A DNA stretch of 64,000 nt from Sorangium aterium (lineage in GTDB: Bacteria; Myxococcota_A; Polyangia; Polyangiales; Polyangiaceae): NCBI RefSeq assembly GCF_028368935.1, contig NZ_JAQNDK010000001.1, positions 124,001 through 188,000 on the forward strand. Direction: 5' to 3'. Each line of letters begins with the position of its first letter. Positions within the stretch are counted from its first letter, which is position 1. Positions 19,734 to 29,519 of this stretch are shown in pieces. The position numbers and the translations under genes were made by a program. The notes below the pieces were generated by a model. It was not told where the DNA came from. It saw nothing but the letters and a program-made list of their open reading frames with translations, and searched no databases.

Positions 19734-22700
19734 CCCAGGACGTTCTCCTCGTCGAACGAGGTCAGCTCCGCGAGCTGCGCTTCCAGCTCGGACCGCGAGA
19801 GCTGCTTGATTTCGGCCAGGAGCTTCTCGTCCTCCGACACGGCGGACGCGGCGGACGGCGCAGGCTCACCGCGCTCGAGGCAGAGGACGTCATCGCATAC
19901 GAACCGCGAGAGCGCGTTCACGCTCGGGTAGTCGAGGGTCACCGTCGATGGGAGCGGCCGTCCGAGACCGGCCTGCAGCTGGTTTTTCAGGAGGATCGAC
20001 GAGAGCGAGTCCATCCCCATCTCGAAGAAGCCCCGGAGCGGATCCACGAGCTCCACGGGGCGAACCCCGAGGACCCGCGCCGCCAGTTCGTGGACATGGC
20101 GGAACACGAGGTCGCGCCGCTCGCTCGACGGCGCCCGCTCGATCTGCGCTTGCAGCGTGAGCGACGCGCCGGCCGACGCCTCCCCGGCCGCGCGCCTCTC
20201 GCGGGCGACCTGCGGGAGCGACGAGAAGATCGGGACGGGGCGCCCCGCCGCGAGGCCATGGATGTGGCTGACCAGATCGCCCGAGACGACGCTCGTCTGG
20301 ACGCCGCCCCGCTCGATGAGCTGGTCGAGGATCCTGGCGCCGAGATCGGGAGGGATGCGGACGAGGTCCGCGTCGGACAGGACGCTCGCTCCGCGCGTCG
20401 CCAGCATGCCGACCTCGGAGAAGGGGCCCCAGTCGACGCTGAGGGCGGGCAGCCCGAGCGCGCGGCGATGGTGCGCGAGCGCGTCCAGGAAGGCGTTGGC
20501 GGCCGCGTAGCTGCTCTGGCTGGGCGCGCCGGCGATCGCCGCCAGGGACGAGAAATAGACGCAGAAGTCCAGGGGCAGGTCGCGCGTCAGGACATGGAGG
20601 TTCCACGAGCCCTGCACCTTCGCCGCGAGGACCGCCGCGAACTGCTCCCAGGTGTGCCGGAGGAGCACCGAATCGCCGGGGAGCCCCGCCGCATGGACGA
20701 CGCCTGCGAGCGGCGGCATCTCGCGCGCGATCGCGTTCAGCACGCGAGCCGCGTCCTCCTCGATGGAGACATCCGCGATGAAGATCGCGATCTCGGCGCC
20801 GCTCTCCCGGATCCGGCGCAGCTCTTCCGCCGCCTCGGCCGTGGGCTCGCGCCTCCCCATGAGCGCGAGGTGCCGCGCCCCACGCTCGACCAGGCGGCGC
20901 GCCACGCGCCGCCCGAGGCCGCCCATCCCGCCCGTGACGAGGTAGGTGCGATCCGGGCGGAGGGGCGCGACCTGCGCCGAGAGATCCAGCGCGCCGCCGG
21001 CCACGACGCGCTGCACGTACCGCTGCCCGTCGCGGAGCGCGACGTGATCTTCCCCGTCCGGCCGATCCATCTCGCCGAGCAGCATCGCCGCCGCGCGCTC
21101 CGCGTCGTACGCGGGATCGAGATCGATCATCCCCCCCCACACCTCGGGATGCTCGAGCGCGATGGTGCGGCCGAGGCCCCAGGTCGGCGTGGCGGCGAGC
21201 TCGATCTGCGCGCCGGGCTCGACCGGCTGCGTCCCCCGCGTGACGAGCCAGACGCGCGTGGACAGGTTCGCGCGCCCGAGCGTCTGCGTTACGCGAAGGA
21301 TGCTGCCGCAGCACCGCTCCTCGGCGGCGGCGAGCGACGTGGCGGTGAGCTCGCCAGCGGAAGGCGCGTCGAGGCCCCAGAGGTGCACCACGCCGCGGAG
21401 CGGACGGTCGGCCGTATCCTGCTCCAGCGCGCGGACCACCTCCTCGAACCGCGCGACCTCACCGGCGCGCGGCGGCTCCGCCGGGCTCGGGACGACCAGG
21501 CATCGCTCTCCGCGGCGCCGGAGCGCCTCCGCGAGCGCGGCGCCGACGCCACGGCCATCCGCGAAGATCCACCACCGCCCGCCGGCTGCAGCGTCCGGCG
21601 CCCACTCCGAGACGGCACGGCGGCGCGGCTGCCACTCGACTTTGTAAAGCCAGCTCTCGAGCCGCGTCCCCGTCGCGATCCGCAGCGCCTCCGGCGAGGC
21701 CTTGTGCAGGGACAGCCCTTCGGCCTCGAGCAGGAGCCCCCCTTCCGGGGTGAGCACGCGCATCTCGCCATGGAGCGCCGCGCCATGCTCCCCGGCGCTC
21801 GGCCGCAAGGTCACGTGGCTCCACAGCCGGTTGCCGGGCCGGCCGTGAAGCCGGACGCGGTCGAAGGCGACCGGGAGGTAGGGCGAGCTCGTCCTCATCG
21901 ACCCGTCCGCGCCGAGCAGCGCGCCGCCCACGATGTGCAGGCAGGCGTCGAGGAGCGCCGGGTGGAAGCAGTAGCGGCCCTCGTCCTCGGCGAGCGCGGC
22001 GGGAGCGCAGATCTCCGCCACGACCTCTCCGTCCTGCCGCCACAGCGCAGAGAGCCCGCGGAAGGCGTCGCCGTAGTGGACGCCGAGGGCGCTCGCCTGC
22101 CGGTAGTAGCTCTCTCCCGTCATCTCGCCTGCATGACGCGCTCGAATCGCGTCGAGAGGCGGGGCCGCGCGGACGTCGCGCGGATCTTCGCTCCGGATCG
22201 CGCCCGACGCGTGGAGCCGCCAGTCGACCTCGCCGCCGAACGGCTCGGCGCGCGCGCTGAAGATCTCGAACGACGCCTCGCCGGCGCCGCCGGGCACGAG
22301 GACGATCTGCAGGGCCCGCTCCTCGCCGGCAGGGAGCGGCAACGCCTCGTGAATGACGACCTGCTCGAGGACCCGCGCCGCGGGTCCGAGCACGGCGGCG
22401 CCTGCGGCGAAGGCCAGCTCGAGGTAGGCGGTGGCCGGAAAGACCACGACGTCGAAGACCTGATGATCGTTCAGAAACGGCAGCGCTCGGGAGCTCAGCC
22501 GGGCCTCGAAGACGACGCCGCGGATCGCCGGAGACCGGAGCCGCTGCCCGAGGAGCGGGTGCCCACCCGCCGGATCTTCGCTCTGCACGGGCCGCGCAGG
22601 CTGCGATCGCGGAGGTGGATCGATCCAGCAGCGCTCGCGCTGGAAGGGGTACGTGGGCAGCACCAGCTTGCGCCGGGCCCGGTCGCGGTCGAGGCCCGCG

Positions 22701-25282
22701 AAGTCCACCTTCGCGCCTCGCACGTAAAGCGCCCCAAGGCTCTCCAGCATCTGCGCGCAATCCGAGCGCTTCGGCCGCAACGACGGCAGCCACACCCCTG
22801 CCCCCTCTGGCACGCATCGCCGCCCCATCGCCGAGAGCACGGGGGCCGGCCCCACCTCCACGAACGCTTCCGCCCCCGCCTCCTGCAGCGCACGTACCCC
22901 CTCCATGAACCGCACCGGCGCCCGCACATGCCTCGACCAGTACGACGCCTGCGCCAGCTCCTCCCGTGCCGCTCTCCCCGTCACGTTCGCGATCAGCTTC
23001 CGCTGCGGCAACCCAAGCTTCACCTTCGACGCCGCCCGCTCGAACGCCTCCACCATTGGCCCCATCAGCGGCGAGTGGAATGCGTGCGACACGTTCAGCC
23101 AACGACTCTTGACCCCGCGCGCCTCTAACGCCTCCACCACCGCCGTCACCGCCCCGCGCGCCCCGGACACCACCGTCTCCAACGGCCCGTTCACCGCCGC
23201 GACCGACACCTCCGCCGCGTACGGCCTCACCGCCTCTGCCACCGTCGCCTCGTCCGCGAACAGCGCCGCCATCGCTCCCTGCTTCGGCAGCCCCTGCATC
23301 AGACGCCCTCGCGTCGCGATGAGTTCGAGCCCCTGCTCCAGTCCGAATACCCCCGCAACGCACGCCGCCACGTACTCGCCCACGCTGTGCCCAAGCACCG
23401 CAATCGGCTCTATCCCCCACGCCTTCCACTGCGCGCTCAGCGCATATTCCACCGCGAACAGCGCGGGCTGCGTGTACTCCGTCTCGTCCAGCGGGCTCGC
23501 CTGCCCCTCCGACGGATACAGCACCTCGATCAGCGGCCTCTCCAGGTGCCGCCGCAACAGCGCGTCGCACTCCTCGAGCGCCCGCCGGAATACAGGCTCG
23601 GTCGCGAACAGCTCCCGCCCCATTCCCACGTATTGCGAGCCCTGCCCCGTGAACAGGAACGCCACCCGCGGGCCGTCAGGGCGCTCTACCCGCCCCTGCT
23701 CCGTCTGCTCCGCTGGCTCGCCTCGCGCCAACGCACTGAGCCGCTCCTGCATCTCTTCGCGCGACGCCCCGATCACCGAAAGCCGGTGCGCGAAGTGCGC
23801 TCTCCCCGCGCGCGCCGTGAAGCACACGTCCGAGACCCGCTCCTCCGGGTGCGACGCCAGGTGCTCCGCGTACTGCCCCGCCAGCGCGCGCAACGCCTCC
23901 TCCCGCTTCGCCGAGAGGCACAACAGCTGCGCCGGCCGCTCCGCCGCTGCCCTCACCTCCGGCCGCGCAGGCGCTTCCTCCAGCACGACGTGCGCGTTCG
24001 TGCCCCCCATGCCGAACGAGCTCACGCCTGCTCGGCGCGGCGTCCGCGTCCGCTTCCACTCCGTGAGCTTCGTGTTGATGTTGAACGGCCCCTTCGAGAG
24101 CTCGCAGCGCGGGTTCGGCTCGACGAAATGGAGGCTGGGCGGCAAGGCGCGATGCTCGAGCGCGAGCACGGTCTTGATCAGGCCGGCCACGCCCGCGGCC
24201 ACCTCGAGGTGGCCGAAATTCCCCTTCACCGAGCCGATCAGGCACCCTCGCTTCGCGCCACGGGCCTCGCCGAACACCTTTGCGAGAGCGGCTATCTCGA
24301 TGGGATCGCCGAGCGGCGTACCCGTACCGTGAGCCTCGATGTAATCGATCGTCTCCGGCGCGACGCCGGCGATCGCCTGCGCCTCCGCGATCACCTGTGT
24401 CTGCCCCTCGACGCTCGGCGCGGTGAACCCGACCTTCACCGAACCGTCGTTGTTGATGGCCGAGCCCCGGATCACCGCGCGGATGCAGTCGCCGTCGGCC
24501 AGCGCATCCGAGAGCCGCTTGAGCGCCACCACGCCAACGCCGCTCCCGAAGACCGTGCCGCGCGCCGACGCGTCGAAGGGCCGGCAGCGACCGTCGCTCG
24601 ACCCGATCCCGTCCGGTTCATAGACGTAACCCGCGAGGTGCGGGACGCGGACGGTCACGCCGCCGGCGAGCGCGACGTCGCACTCGCGGTTCAAGAGGCT
24701 CTGACAGGCGAGGTGCACGGCGACGAGCGAGGTGGAGCAGGCGGTCTGCACGCCGACGCTCGGGCCCCTCAAGTTCAGCTTGTACGAGACGTGCGTCGAC
24801 AGGTAGTCCTTGTCGTTGGCGACGAGCGCCTGCGTCCACTGCAGCAGGCGCACATAGCTCAGATCGGGCTGAATGTTCGACACCAGGTAGCTGCTGAAGC
24901 TCGAGCCCGCGAACACCCCGATCGACCCATCGAAGCTGTCGGGGACGCAGCACGCGCTCTCCAGCGCTTCCCACGCGCATTCGAGGAACAGGCGGTGCTG
25001 GGGATCGGTGAGCTCCGCCTCGCGCCGCGTGAAGCCGAAGAACGACGCGTCGAACTGCTCGATCCGGTCGAGCACGCCCGCGGCCGGCACGTAGCTCGGA
25101 TCCCGCGCCGCGGCGGGGTGGACGCCCGACGACGCGAGCTCCGCCTCCGAGAAGAACGAGATGGACTCGACTCCATCGCGCAGGTTGCGCCAGTACTCCT
25201 CCGGACCTCGCGCCCCCGGGAAGCGGCACCCGATGCCGATGATCGCGATCTCGCTCCCCTCCGCGGACACCGGATCACTCAT
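19730..25282 (-). CDS. Type I PKS module KS-AT-DH-KR-ACP that follows the NRPS
   Basis: A 1850-residue module. ATG 25282 overlaps the NRPS stop by eight bases; the frame is open upstream but holds no PKS sequence. The KS (10-430) differs from the others in the window: QTACSTSL, GVTVRVPHLAGYVYEPDGI and KGNFGH resemble KSs that accept peptidyl or thiazolyl chains after an NRPS module, matching its position. AT (530-825) is malonyl type (GHSVGEY, HAFH). DH (890-1150) has HQVFDVVVFP, so the HxxxGxxxxP glycine is Asp; the C-terminal DACLH acid motif is present. KR (1290-1680, TGGMGGLG near 1450) has PGD in place of LDD, with the catalytic Tyr present. ACP (MGMDSLSSILLKN) is near 1757. Predicted step: two-carbon extension and dehydration, giving an alkene next to the thiazole. 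Confidence 0.95.
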   Translation of the reverse strand: MSDPVSAEGSEIAIIGIGCRFPGARGPEEYWRNLRDGVESISFFSEAELASSGVHPAAARDPSYVPAAGVLDRIEQFDASFFGFTRREAELTDPQHRLFLECAWEALESACCVPDSFDGSIGVFAGSSFSSYLVSNIQPDLSYVRLLQWTQALVANDKDYLSTHVSYKLNLRGPSVGVQTACSTSLVAVHLACQSLLNRECDVALAGGVTVRVPHLAGYVYEPDGIGSSDGRCRPFDASARGTVFGSGVGVVALKRLSDALADGDCIRAVIRGSAINNDGSVKVGFTAPSVEGQTQVIAEAQAIAGVAPETIDYIEAHGTGTPLGDPIEIAALAKVFGEARGAKRGCLIGSVKGNFGHLEVAAGVAGLIKTVLALEHRALPPSLHFVEPNPRCELSKGPFNINTKLTEWKRTRTPRRAGVSSFGMGGTNAHVVLEEAPARPEVRAAAERPAQLLCLSAKREEALRALAGQYAEHLASHPEERVSDVCFTARAGRAHFAHRLSVIGASREEMQERLSALARGEPAEQTEQGRVERPDGPRVAFLFTGQGSQYVGMGRELFATEPVFRRALEECDALLRRHLERPLIEVLYPSEGQASPLDETEYTQPALFAVEYALSAQWKAWGIEPIAVLGHSVGEYVAACVAGVFGLEQGLELIATRGRLMQGLPKQGAMAALFADEATVAEAVRPYAAEVSVAAVNGPLETVVSGARGAVTAVVEALEARGVKSRWLNVSHAFHSPLMGPMVEAFERAASKVKLGLPQRKLIANVTGRAAREELAQASYWSRHVRAPVRFMEGVRALQEAGAEAFVEVGPAPVLSAMGRRCVPEGAGVWLPSLRPKRSDCAQMLESLGALYVRGAKVDFAGLDRDRARRKLVLPTYPFQRERCWIDPPPRSQPARPVQSEDPAGGHPLLGQRLRSPAIRGVVFEARLSSRALPFLNDHQVFDVVVFPATAYLELAFAAGAAVLGPAARVLEQVVIHEALPLPAGEERALQIVLVPGGAGEASFEIFSARAEPFGGEVDWRLHASGAIRSEDPRDVRAAPPLDAIRARHAGEMTGESYYRQASALGVHYGDAFRGLSALWRQDGEVVAEICAPAALAEDEGRYCFHPALLDACLHIVGGALLGADGSMRTSSPYLPVAFDRVRLHGRPGNRLWSHVTLRPSAGEHGAALHGEMRVLTPEGGLLLEAEGLSLHKASPEALRIATGTRLESWLYKVEWQPRRRAVSEWAPDAAAGGRWWIFADGRGVGAALAEALRRRGERCLVVPSPAEPPRAGEVARFEEVVRALEQDTADRPLRGVVHLWGLDAPSAGELTATSLAAAEERCCGSILRVTQTLGRANLSTRVWLVTRGTQPVEPGAQIELAATPTWGLGRTIALEHPEVWGGMIDLDPAYDAERAAAMLLGEMDRPDGEDHVALRDGQRYVQRVVAGGALDLSAQVAPLRPDRTYLVTGGMGGLGRRVARRLVERGARHLALMGRREPTAEAAEELRRIRESGAEIAIFIADVSIEEDAARVLNAIAREMPPLAGVVHAAGLPGDSVLLRHTWEQFAAVLAAKVQGSWNLHVLTRDLPLDFCVYFSSLAAIAGAPSQSSYAAANAFLDALAHHRRALGLPALSVDWGPFSEVGMLATRGASVLSDADLVRIPPDLGARILDQLIERGGVQTSVVSGDLVSHIHGLAAGRPVPIFSSLPQVARERRAAGEASAGASLTLQAQIERAPSSERRDLVFRHVHELAARVLGVRPVELVDPLRGFFEMGMDSLSSILLKNQLQAGLGRPLPSTVTLDYPSVNALSRFVCDDVLCLERGEPAPSAASAVSEDEKLLAEIKQLSRSELEAQLAELTSFDEENVLG
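22641..23950. repeat. Long DNA repeat, copy 4 (AT only)
   Basis: Near-identical to the AT segments of the other three copies to about 23750. It then becomes more diverged in the KS-AT linker (SVIGASREEMQ where the others have [11 protein letters not shown]). Boundaries are approximate. Confidence 0.82.
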
Positions 25283-28200
25283 CTCCGCCCCCGCCCATGC
25301 CTCCGCGCCCGGCGCGGGCCGCGCGCCGCGCCGCTGCCCTGTCTCGGCCCCGCTTGAGGGAGGCGCCCTCGTCCCCCTCCCCGGCGAGGCGCGCCGCGAG
25401 CGCGCGGACGGTCGGGTACTGGAACAGCTCGATCGTGGAGAGCTCAGCGCCAAGCGCCTCTCTCAGCCGGGCGCCGATGCGGACCACGTGAATCGAGTTG
25501 GCTCCGAGCTCGAAGAAGCTCTGCTCGACGCTCACGTGATCGAGCCCAAGGATCTCCCCTATCACCGAGGCGATCGCCCGCTCTGTCTCGTCGCGCGGCG
25601 GCACCACGGCGGCGCTCCGCTCCGGCTCATCGGCCTTCAGATCGGAGAGCGCCTTGCGATCGATCTTGCCGTTCGCCGTGAGCGGCATCGCGTCGAGCAC
25701 CACGATCGAGGCAGGGACCATGTGCGCCGGGAGCTTGGCCTTGAGGAGATCGCGCAGCGCGTCCTCCGGCGAGCGCGGAGCGGCCTGCATGTCGTCCGAC
25801 CAGCCGCCCGCAGCGCCGTCGATCGCGCCGCCGCCGAGCAGCGCGTGCGCGTACTCGTGGCCCTCGTCGAGCGTAAAGAGATCCCGGACCGCCGCGAAGT
25901 CCAGCTTGCCCACGGGCATCAAGCCGATCCCCAGGCCAGGCGCGGCCGTCATCAGGAGCTGGCCCATGTAGCCCGCCTCGAGCTCGCAGAAGTCGTGCGA
26001 TGCGTCGCCGTACAGGGGCAGGATGGCGTTCCGCTGCGCGACGAGGAACAGCGAGAACGCCGCCTCTTCGAACGGCGCCTGGTTGTGCGCGTAGTGAATC
26101 CGCCGATCGATGACGGCGCCCTCCGTGAGGGTCACCAGGCTCTGCTCGCGCGGGTGATAGTAGTAGGTCCCCCCGGCCACCCCTTCGACGCGACCCGGCT
26201 TCACGTAGACGTAGGTCTGGATGGGGTACAGGCTCCCCGCGGACGGGTAGCGGTACTTGGGGTGCCCATCGACGTCGATCTGACGGAGGCAGGAGAGGAG
26301 CGCAGCGAACCGGTCCAGCTGGATCGGCCTGCGGGAGAACTGGCGGTGGGTCCGGCGCCCCAGGAAGTGCGCCCGCGTCGCCTCGTCCACAGGTGGCACA
26401 GGCAGCGAGATCCGGCGCCGCTCCGGGCCGTCCGCGCGCAGGCCGTGCTGCTTGAGCTTGAACTCTAGGCGAGCCAAGGGATCGTCGATCCCGCCCTCCG
26501 GCTTCGCGGGCCCCTCCGCTGACGTGCCCTCTCCTGCGCCCGGAGGCGCGTCCAGCACCACGTAGGCGACGAGGCGCTTCTTGTTGCGCTCCTCTCCCAC
26601 GGCCATCGCCACGGCCGAGCGCACCGCCGGGTGCTGCATCAGGGCCGCCTCGATCTCGCCGAGCTCGATGCGCTGCCCCTGGATCTTCACCTGGAAGTCC
26701 GCGCGGCCGAGGATCTCGATGAGGCCGCCGGGGAGGCGTCGCCCCAGATCGCCGCTGCGATAGAGGCGCTCGCCGCTCTCCGGGTGCCGGACGAAGCTCG
26801 CGGCGGTCCGCTCTTCGTCGTGGAAGTAGCCTCGAGCGAGGCCCGCTCCGGCGATGTAGAGGTGTCCCGGCACCCATTCGGGGCACGGCGCGAACGCGTC
26901 GTCGAGCACGTGGTACCGGGCGTTCGTCATCGGCCGGCCGTAGGGGATGCTCTTCCACGACGGCTCGACCGACCCGATCGGGTAGCAGATGTCCCAGACC
27001 GTGGTCTCGGTCGGCCCGCCGGCGCCGAGGATCTGGACGCCCGGCGAAAGCGCGCGCAGGCGGTCCGGTAGCGTGACGGGGATCCAGTCGCCGGACAGGA
27101 CCACCTGCCGGAGCGCGCCGGGCAGCCTCGCCGCGTCGGGCGGCGTGTGCTCGAGGTGCTCGACCAGCATCTCCAGGAACGCCGGCACCGAGTTCCAGAA
27201 CGTGATGCGCTCGCTCGCCAGGAGCTCGACCCAGTGCGCCGGATCCCGGAGCTTTGGGGCGTCGGGCAGCACCAGGGTCGCGCCCGCGAGCAGGCCGCCG
27301 AACACGTCGTAGACCGAGAGATCGTGGTGCAGCGCGGTCAGGCCGATGATGCGATCACCGGGGCCGACCTCGAGGAGCCGGTTGACGTCGAGCATGCGGT
27401 TCAGCACGCTCCGGTGCTCGATCATCGCCCCCTTCGGCACGCCCGTGGAGCCCGACGTGTAGAGCACGTAGGCGAGGTCCTCCGGGCGGTTGACCGGCGC
27501 GAGCGGCGAGGCGTCGAGGTCGGGCGGGATCTGGTCGACGGCGAGCTTGCGGACGCGCTCCGGCCACGCGAGCGACCCGTCCAGCCACGACTGGGTGAGG
27601 ACCAGCTCCACCTGGCCGTGCTCCAGGAGGAAGTCACGGCGCTCCCGCGGCAGGCTCGGGTCGACGGGCAGATAGGCCGCTCCTGCCGCGTGGACGCCCA
27701 GCACGGCCGCGACCTGCTCCCACCCCTTCTCCATCACCACGGCCACGAGCGCGTCGGGGCGCGCGCCGCGCTCGCGCAGCCAGCGGCCGATCTGGTTGGC
27801 CAGCCGCGACAGCTCCGCGTACGTCAGGCTGCGGCGTGACGACACCAGGGCCACGCCCTCCGGCGTCTGCGCGGCCTGGGCCGCGAAGCGCTCCGGCAGG
27901 GTGCCCGCGGGGATGGGCGCGTCCGTGGCGTTGAGCTCCGCCCATCGCTCGATCTGCTCCTCCGGCAGCTCGATCAGGCGGCGAGCGTCCTTCTTCCACG
28001 TCGCCGGATCGTCGGCGAGCCCCCGGACCAGCCGGCAGAAGGCGTTGAACATGTCGTCCATCATCCCGGGCGGGAACAGCGCGGCGACCGCGTCCCAGTG
28101 GGCGATGAAGCCGCCGCGCTCCTCCGCGACCTGGAGGTCGAGCCACACCTGCGGGGTCTGAACGCTGCTGAAGACGACCTCGCCGAGCTCGTGGAAGAGA

Positions 28201-29519
28201 GAGAGCGAGAGCGGGAAGCCCTCCGACGCGAGGCCGAGGATGCCCGTGAAGATGACCGGCATCATGCCGCCCGAGAGCCGCCGCCGAACCTGGGCCAGCT
28301 CGCGCAGGACCTCGATCCCGCTCGACCTGTGCTGGAGATCGTTCCAGAGCTGCTCCTGGACCCGCCTCGCCCGCTCCTCGAACGTTTCCCCGGCCGTGTT
28401 GCTCGTGCCGAGCAGCACCAGCGAGGTGAAGTCGCCGAGGAGATCGTTCACCTGCGGGTGCAGCGGCAGGCGGTTGAACATCGTGACGTTGATCGTGAAA
28501 TCCGGGCGCTCGCCCCACGCGGCGAGGACCGTCGTGTAGGCGGTCATCATCACGGCCGACAGCGTGAGCCCGTGCTTCAGCGCCTGCGTCTTCAGCCGCG
28601 CCCACGCCTCTGGATCGAGCTTGGCGATGCGGCGGGTGAAGCGCGTCTGAGGCAGGGCAGCCGGGTTCATCGCGAGCGGGAGCTCCGGCGGCGGAGGCAG
28701 CACCGCGACCCGCTCGCGCCAGTACTCCATGGCCTTCTGGTGCTGCGGCGAGCCCTTGAGCTCCATCTCGGCGAGCACGTAGTCGCGGAACGAGAGCTCG
28801 ATCGGCGGCAGGAAGGCGCCCGGATCCCGGTACAGCAGCGCCCACTCGTGGCCGAGCTTGAGCAGGCTGCCGCCGTCGATGTGGAGCAGATCCAGGCTGA
28901 TGTGGATGCGGGAGCGATCCCCGTCGAGCAGCGACGCGCGGATCTCGAACGTGGGCCACGCGTCGGCCGGGAGCAGCTGGTGCGCGAGGCGCTCGCGCGT
29001 CGCAGCGAGCTCCGCCTCCGCCGCTTCCGGCGAGAGCCCGCGAAGATCGTGCGCCTCGATCGAATACGCGGGCACGCGCTCCAGGATCTGCTGCCGTCCG
29101 TCGGGGAGCACGATGGCCCGGAGCATCTCGTGCCGCTCCACGAGCCGCTGAAAGGCGCGCGAGAGCCGCCCGAGATCCATCCCCGTCGCCTCGATCTCCG
29201 AGTAGGCGTGGATCGAGACGTCTCCGAGGTCGAACGCGGCGCTCCGCCCGATCCAGTACGCCTGCTGGATGTCCGTCAGCGGGAACGGCTTGTAGCGATC
29301 CTGCGGGGCCGGCGTGATCCGCGCGACGGGCTTGCCGCCCGCGCCGCTCCTCTGGCGGAGGAGCGCGACGAGCTCGGATTTGCGCTGCCCGATGAGCGCC
29401 CGCATCTCCGGCGTCACCACGCCCTTCGGCGCCCCGATGGCGAGCTGGTCGCCCTCGACCGACAGCTTGATCCCCTGCTGGGCGAGCGCGCCCAGCAGCT
29501 CCGTGACGCCCTCGTTCAT
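25275..29519 (-). CDS. NRPS docking-Cy-A(Ox)-PCP, cysteine to thiazole
   Basis: A 1414-residue NRPS of the same layout as the epothilone thiazole module. ATG 29519 overlaps the PKS stop (ATGA); an ATG six codons upstream (29537) is the alternative. Order: N-terminal TubC-like docking domain (1-60); heterocyclisation domain (70-490) whose motif is DLLHIDGGS, the DxxxxDxxS form, instead of HHxxxDG; A domain (530-1290) with LYTSGSTGVPKG; PCP with ELGANSIHVV. The A-domain pocket (HHDLSVYDVFG, FWNSVPAF, VLSGDWIP, TTVWDI) fits the cysteine code beginning D-L-Y-N-L-S. Between A8 (GRADFQVKIQGQRIELGEIE) and A10 (NGKIDRK) sits a nitroreductase-family FMN oxidase (about 1050-1240: RRTHRQFSRRP, YPSAGSLYPIQTYVYV). 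Inferred reaction: cysteine incorporation, cyclodehydration to thiazoline, oxidation to thiazole. Confidence 0.95.
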   Translation of the reverse strand: MNEGVTELLGALAQQGIKLSVEGDQLAIGAPKGVVTPEMRALIGQRKSELVALLRQRSGAGGKPVARITPAPQDRYKPFPLTDIQQAYWIGRSAAFDLGDVSIHAYSEIEATGMDLGRLSRAFQRLVERHEMLRAIVLPDGRQQILERVPAYSIEAHDLRGLSPEAAEAELAATRERLAHQLLPADAWPTFEIRASLLDGDRSRIHISLDLLHIDGGSLLKLGHEWALLYRDPGAFLPPIELSFRDYVLAEMELKGSPQHQKAMEYWRERVAVLPPPPELPLAMNPAALPQTRFTRRIAKLDPEAWARLKTQALKHGLTLSAVMMTAYTTVLAAWGERPDFTINVTMFNRLPLHPQVNDLLGDFTSLVLLGTSNTAGETFEERARRVQEQLWNDLQHRSSGIEVLRELAQVRRRLSGGMMPVIFTGILGLASEGFPLSLSLFHELGEVVFSSVQTPQVWLDLQVAEERGGFIAHWDAVAALFPPGMMDDMFNAFCRLVRGLADDPATWKKDARRLIELPEEQIERWAELNATDAPIPAGTLPERFAAQAAQTPEGVALVSSRRSLTYAELSRLANQIGRWLRERGARPDALVAVVMEKGWEQVAAVLGVHAAGAAYLPVDPSLPRERRDFLLEHGQVELVLTQSWLDGSLAWPERVRKLAVDQIPPDLDASPLAPVNRPEDLAYVLYTSGSTGVPKGAMIEHRSVLNRMLDVNRLLEVGPGDRIIGLTALHHDLSVYDVFGGLLAGATLVLPDAPKLRDPAHWVELLASERITFWNSVPAFLEMLVEHLEHTPPDAARLPGALRQVVLSGDWIPVTLPDRLRALSPGVQILGAGGPTETTVWDICYPIGSVEPSWKSIPYGRPMTNARYHVLDDAFAPCPEWVPGHLYIAGAGLARGYFHDEERTAASFVRHPESGERLYRSGDLGRRLPGGLIEILGRADFQVKIQGQRIELGEIEAALMQHPAVRSAVAMAVGEERNKKRLVAYVVLDAPPGAGEGTSAEGPAKPEGGIDDPLARLEFKLKQHGLRADGPERRRISLPVPPVDEATRAHFLGRRTHRQFSRRPIQLDRFAALLSCLRQIDVDGHPKYRYPSAGSLYPIQTYVYVKPGRVEGVAGGTYYYHPREQSLVTLTEGAVIDRRIHYAHNQAPFEEAAFSLFLVAQRNAILPLYGDASHDFCELEAGYMGQLLMTAAPGLGIGLMPVGKLDFAAVRDLFTLDEGHEYAHALLGGGAIDGAAGGWSDDMQAAPRSPEDALRDLLKAKLPAHMVPASIVVLDAMPLTANGKIDRKALSDLKADEPERSAAVVPPRDETERAIASVIGEILGLDHVSVEQSFFELGANSIHVVRIGARLREALGAELSTIELFQYPTVRALAARLAGEGDEGASLKRGRDRAAARRAARAGRGGMGGGGDE

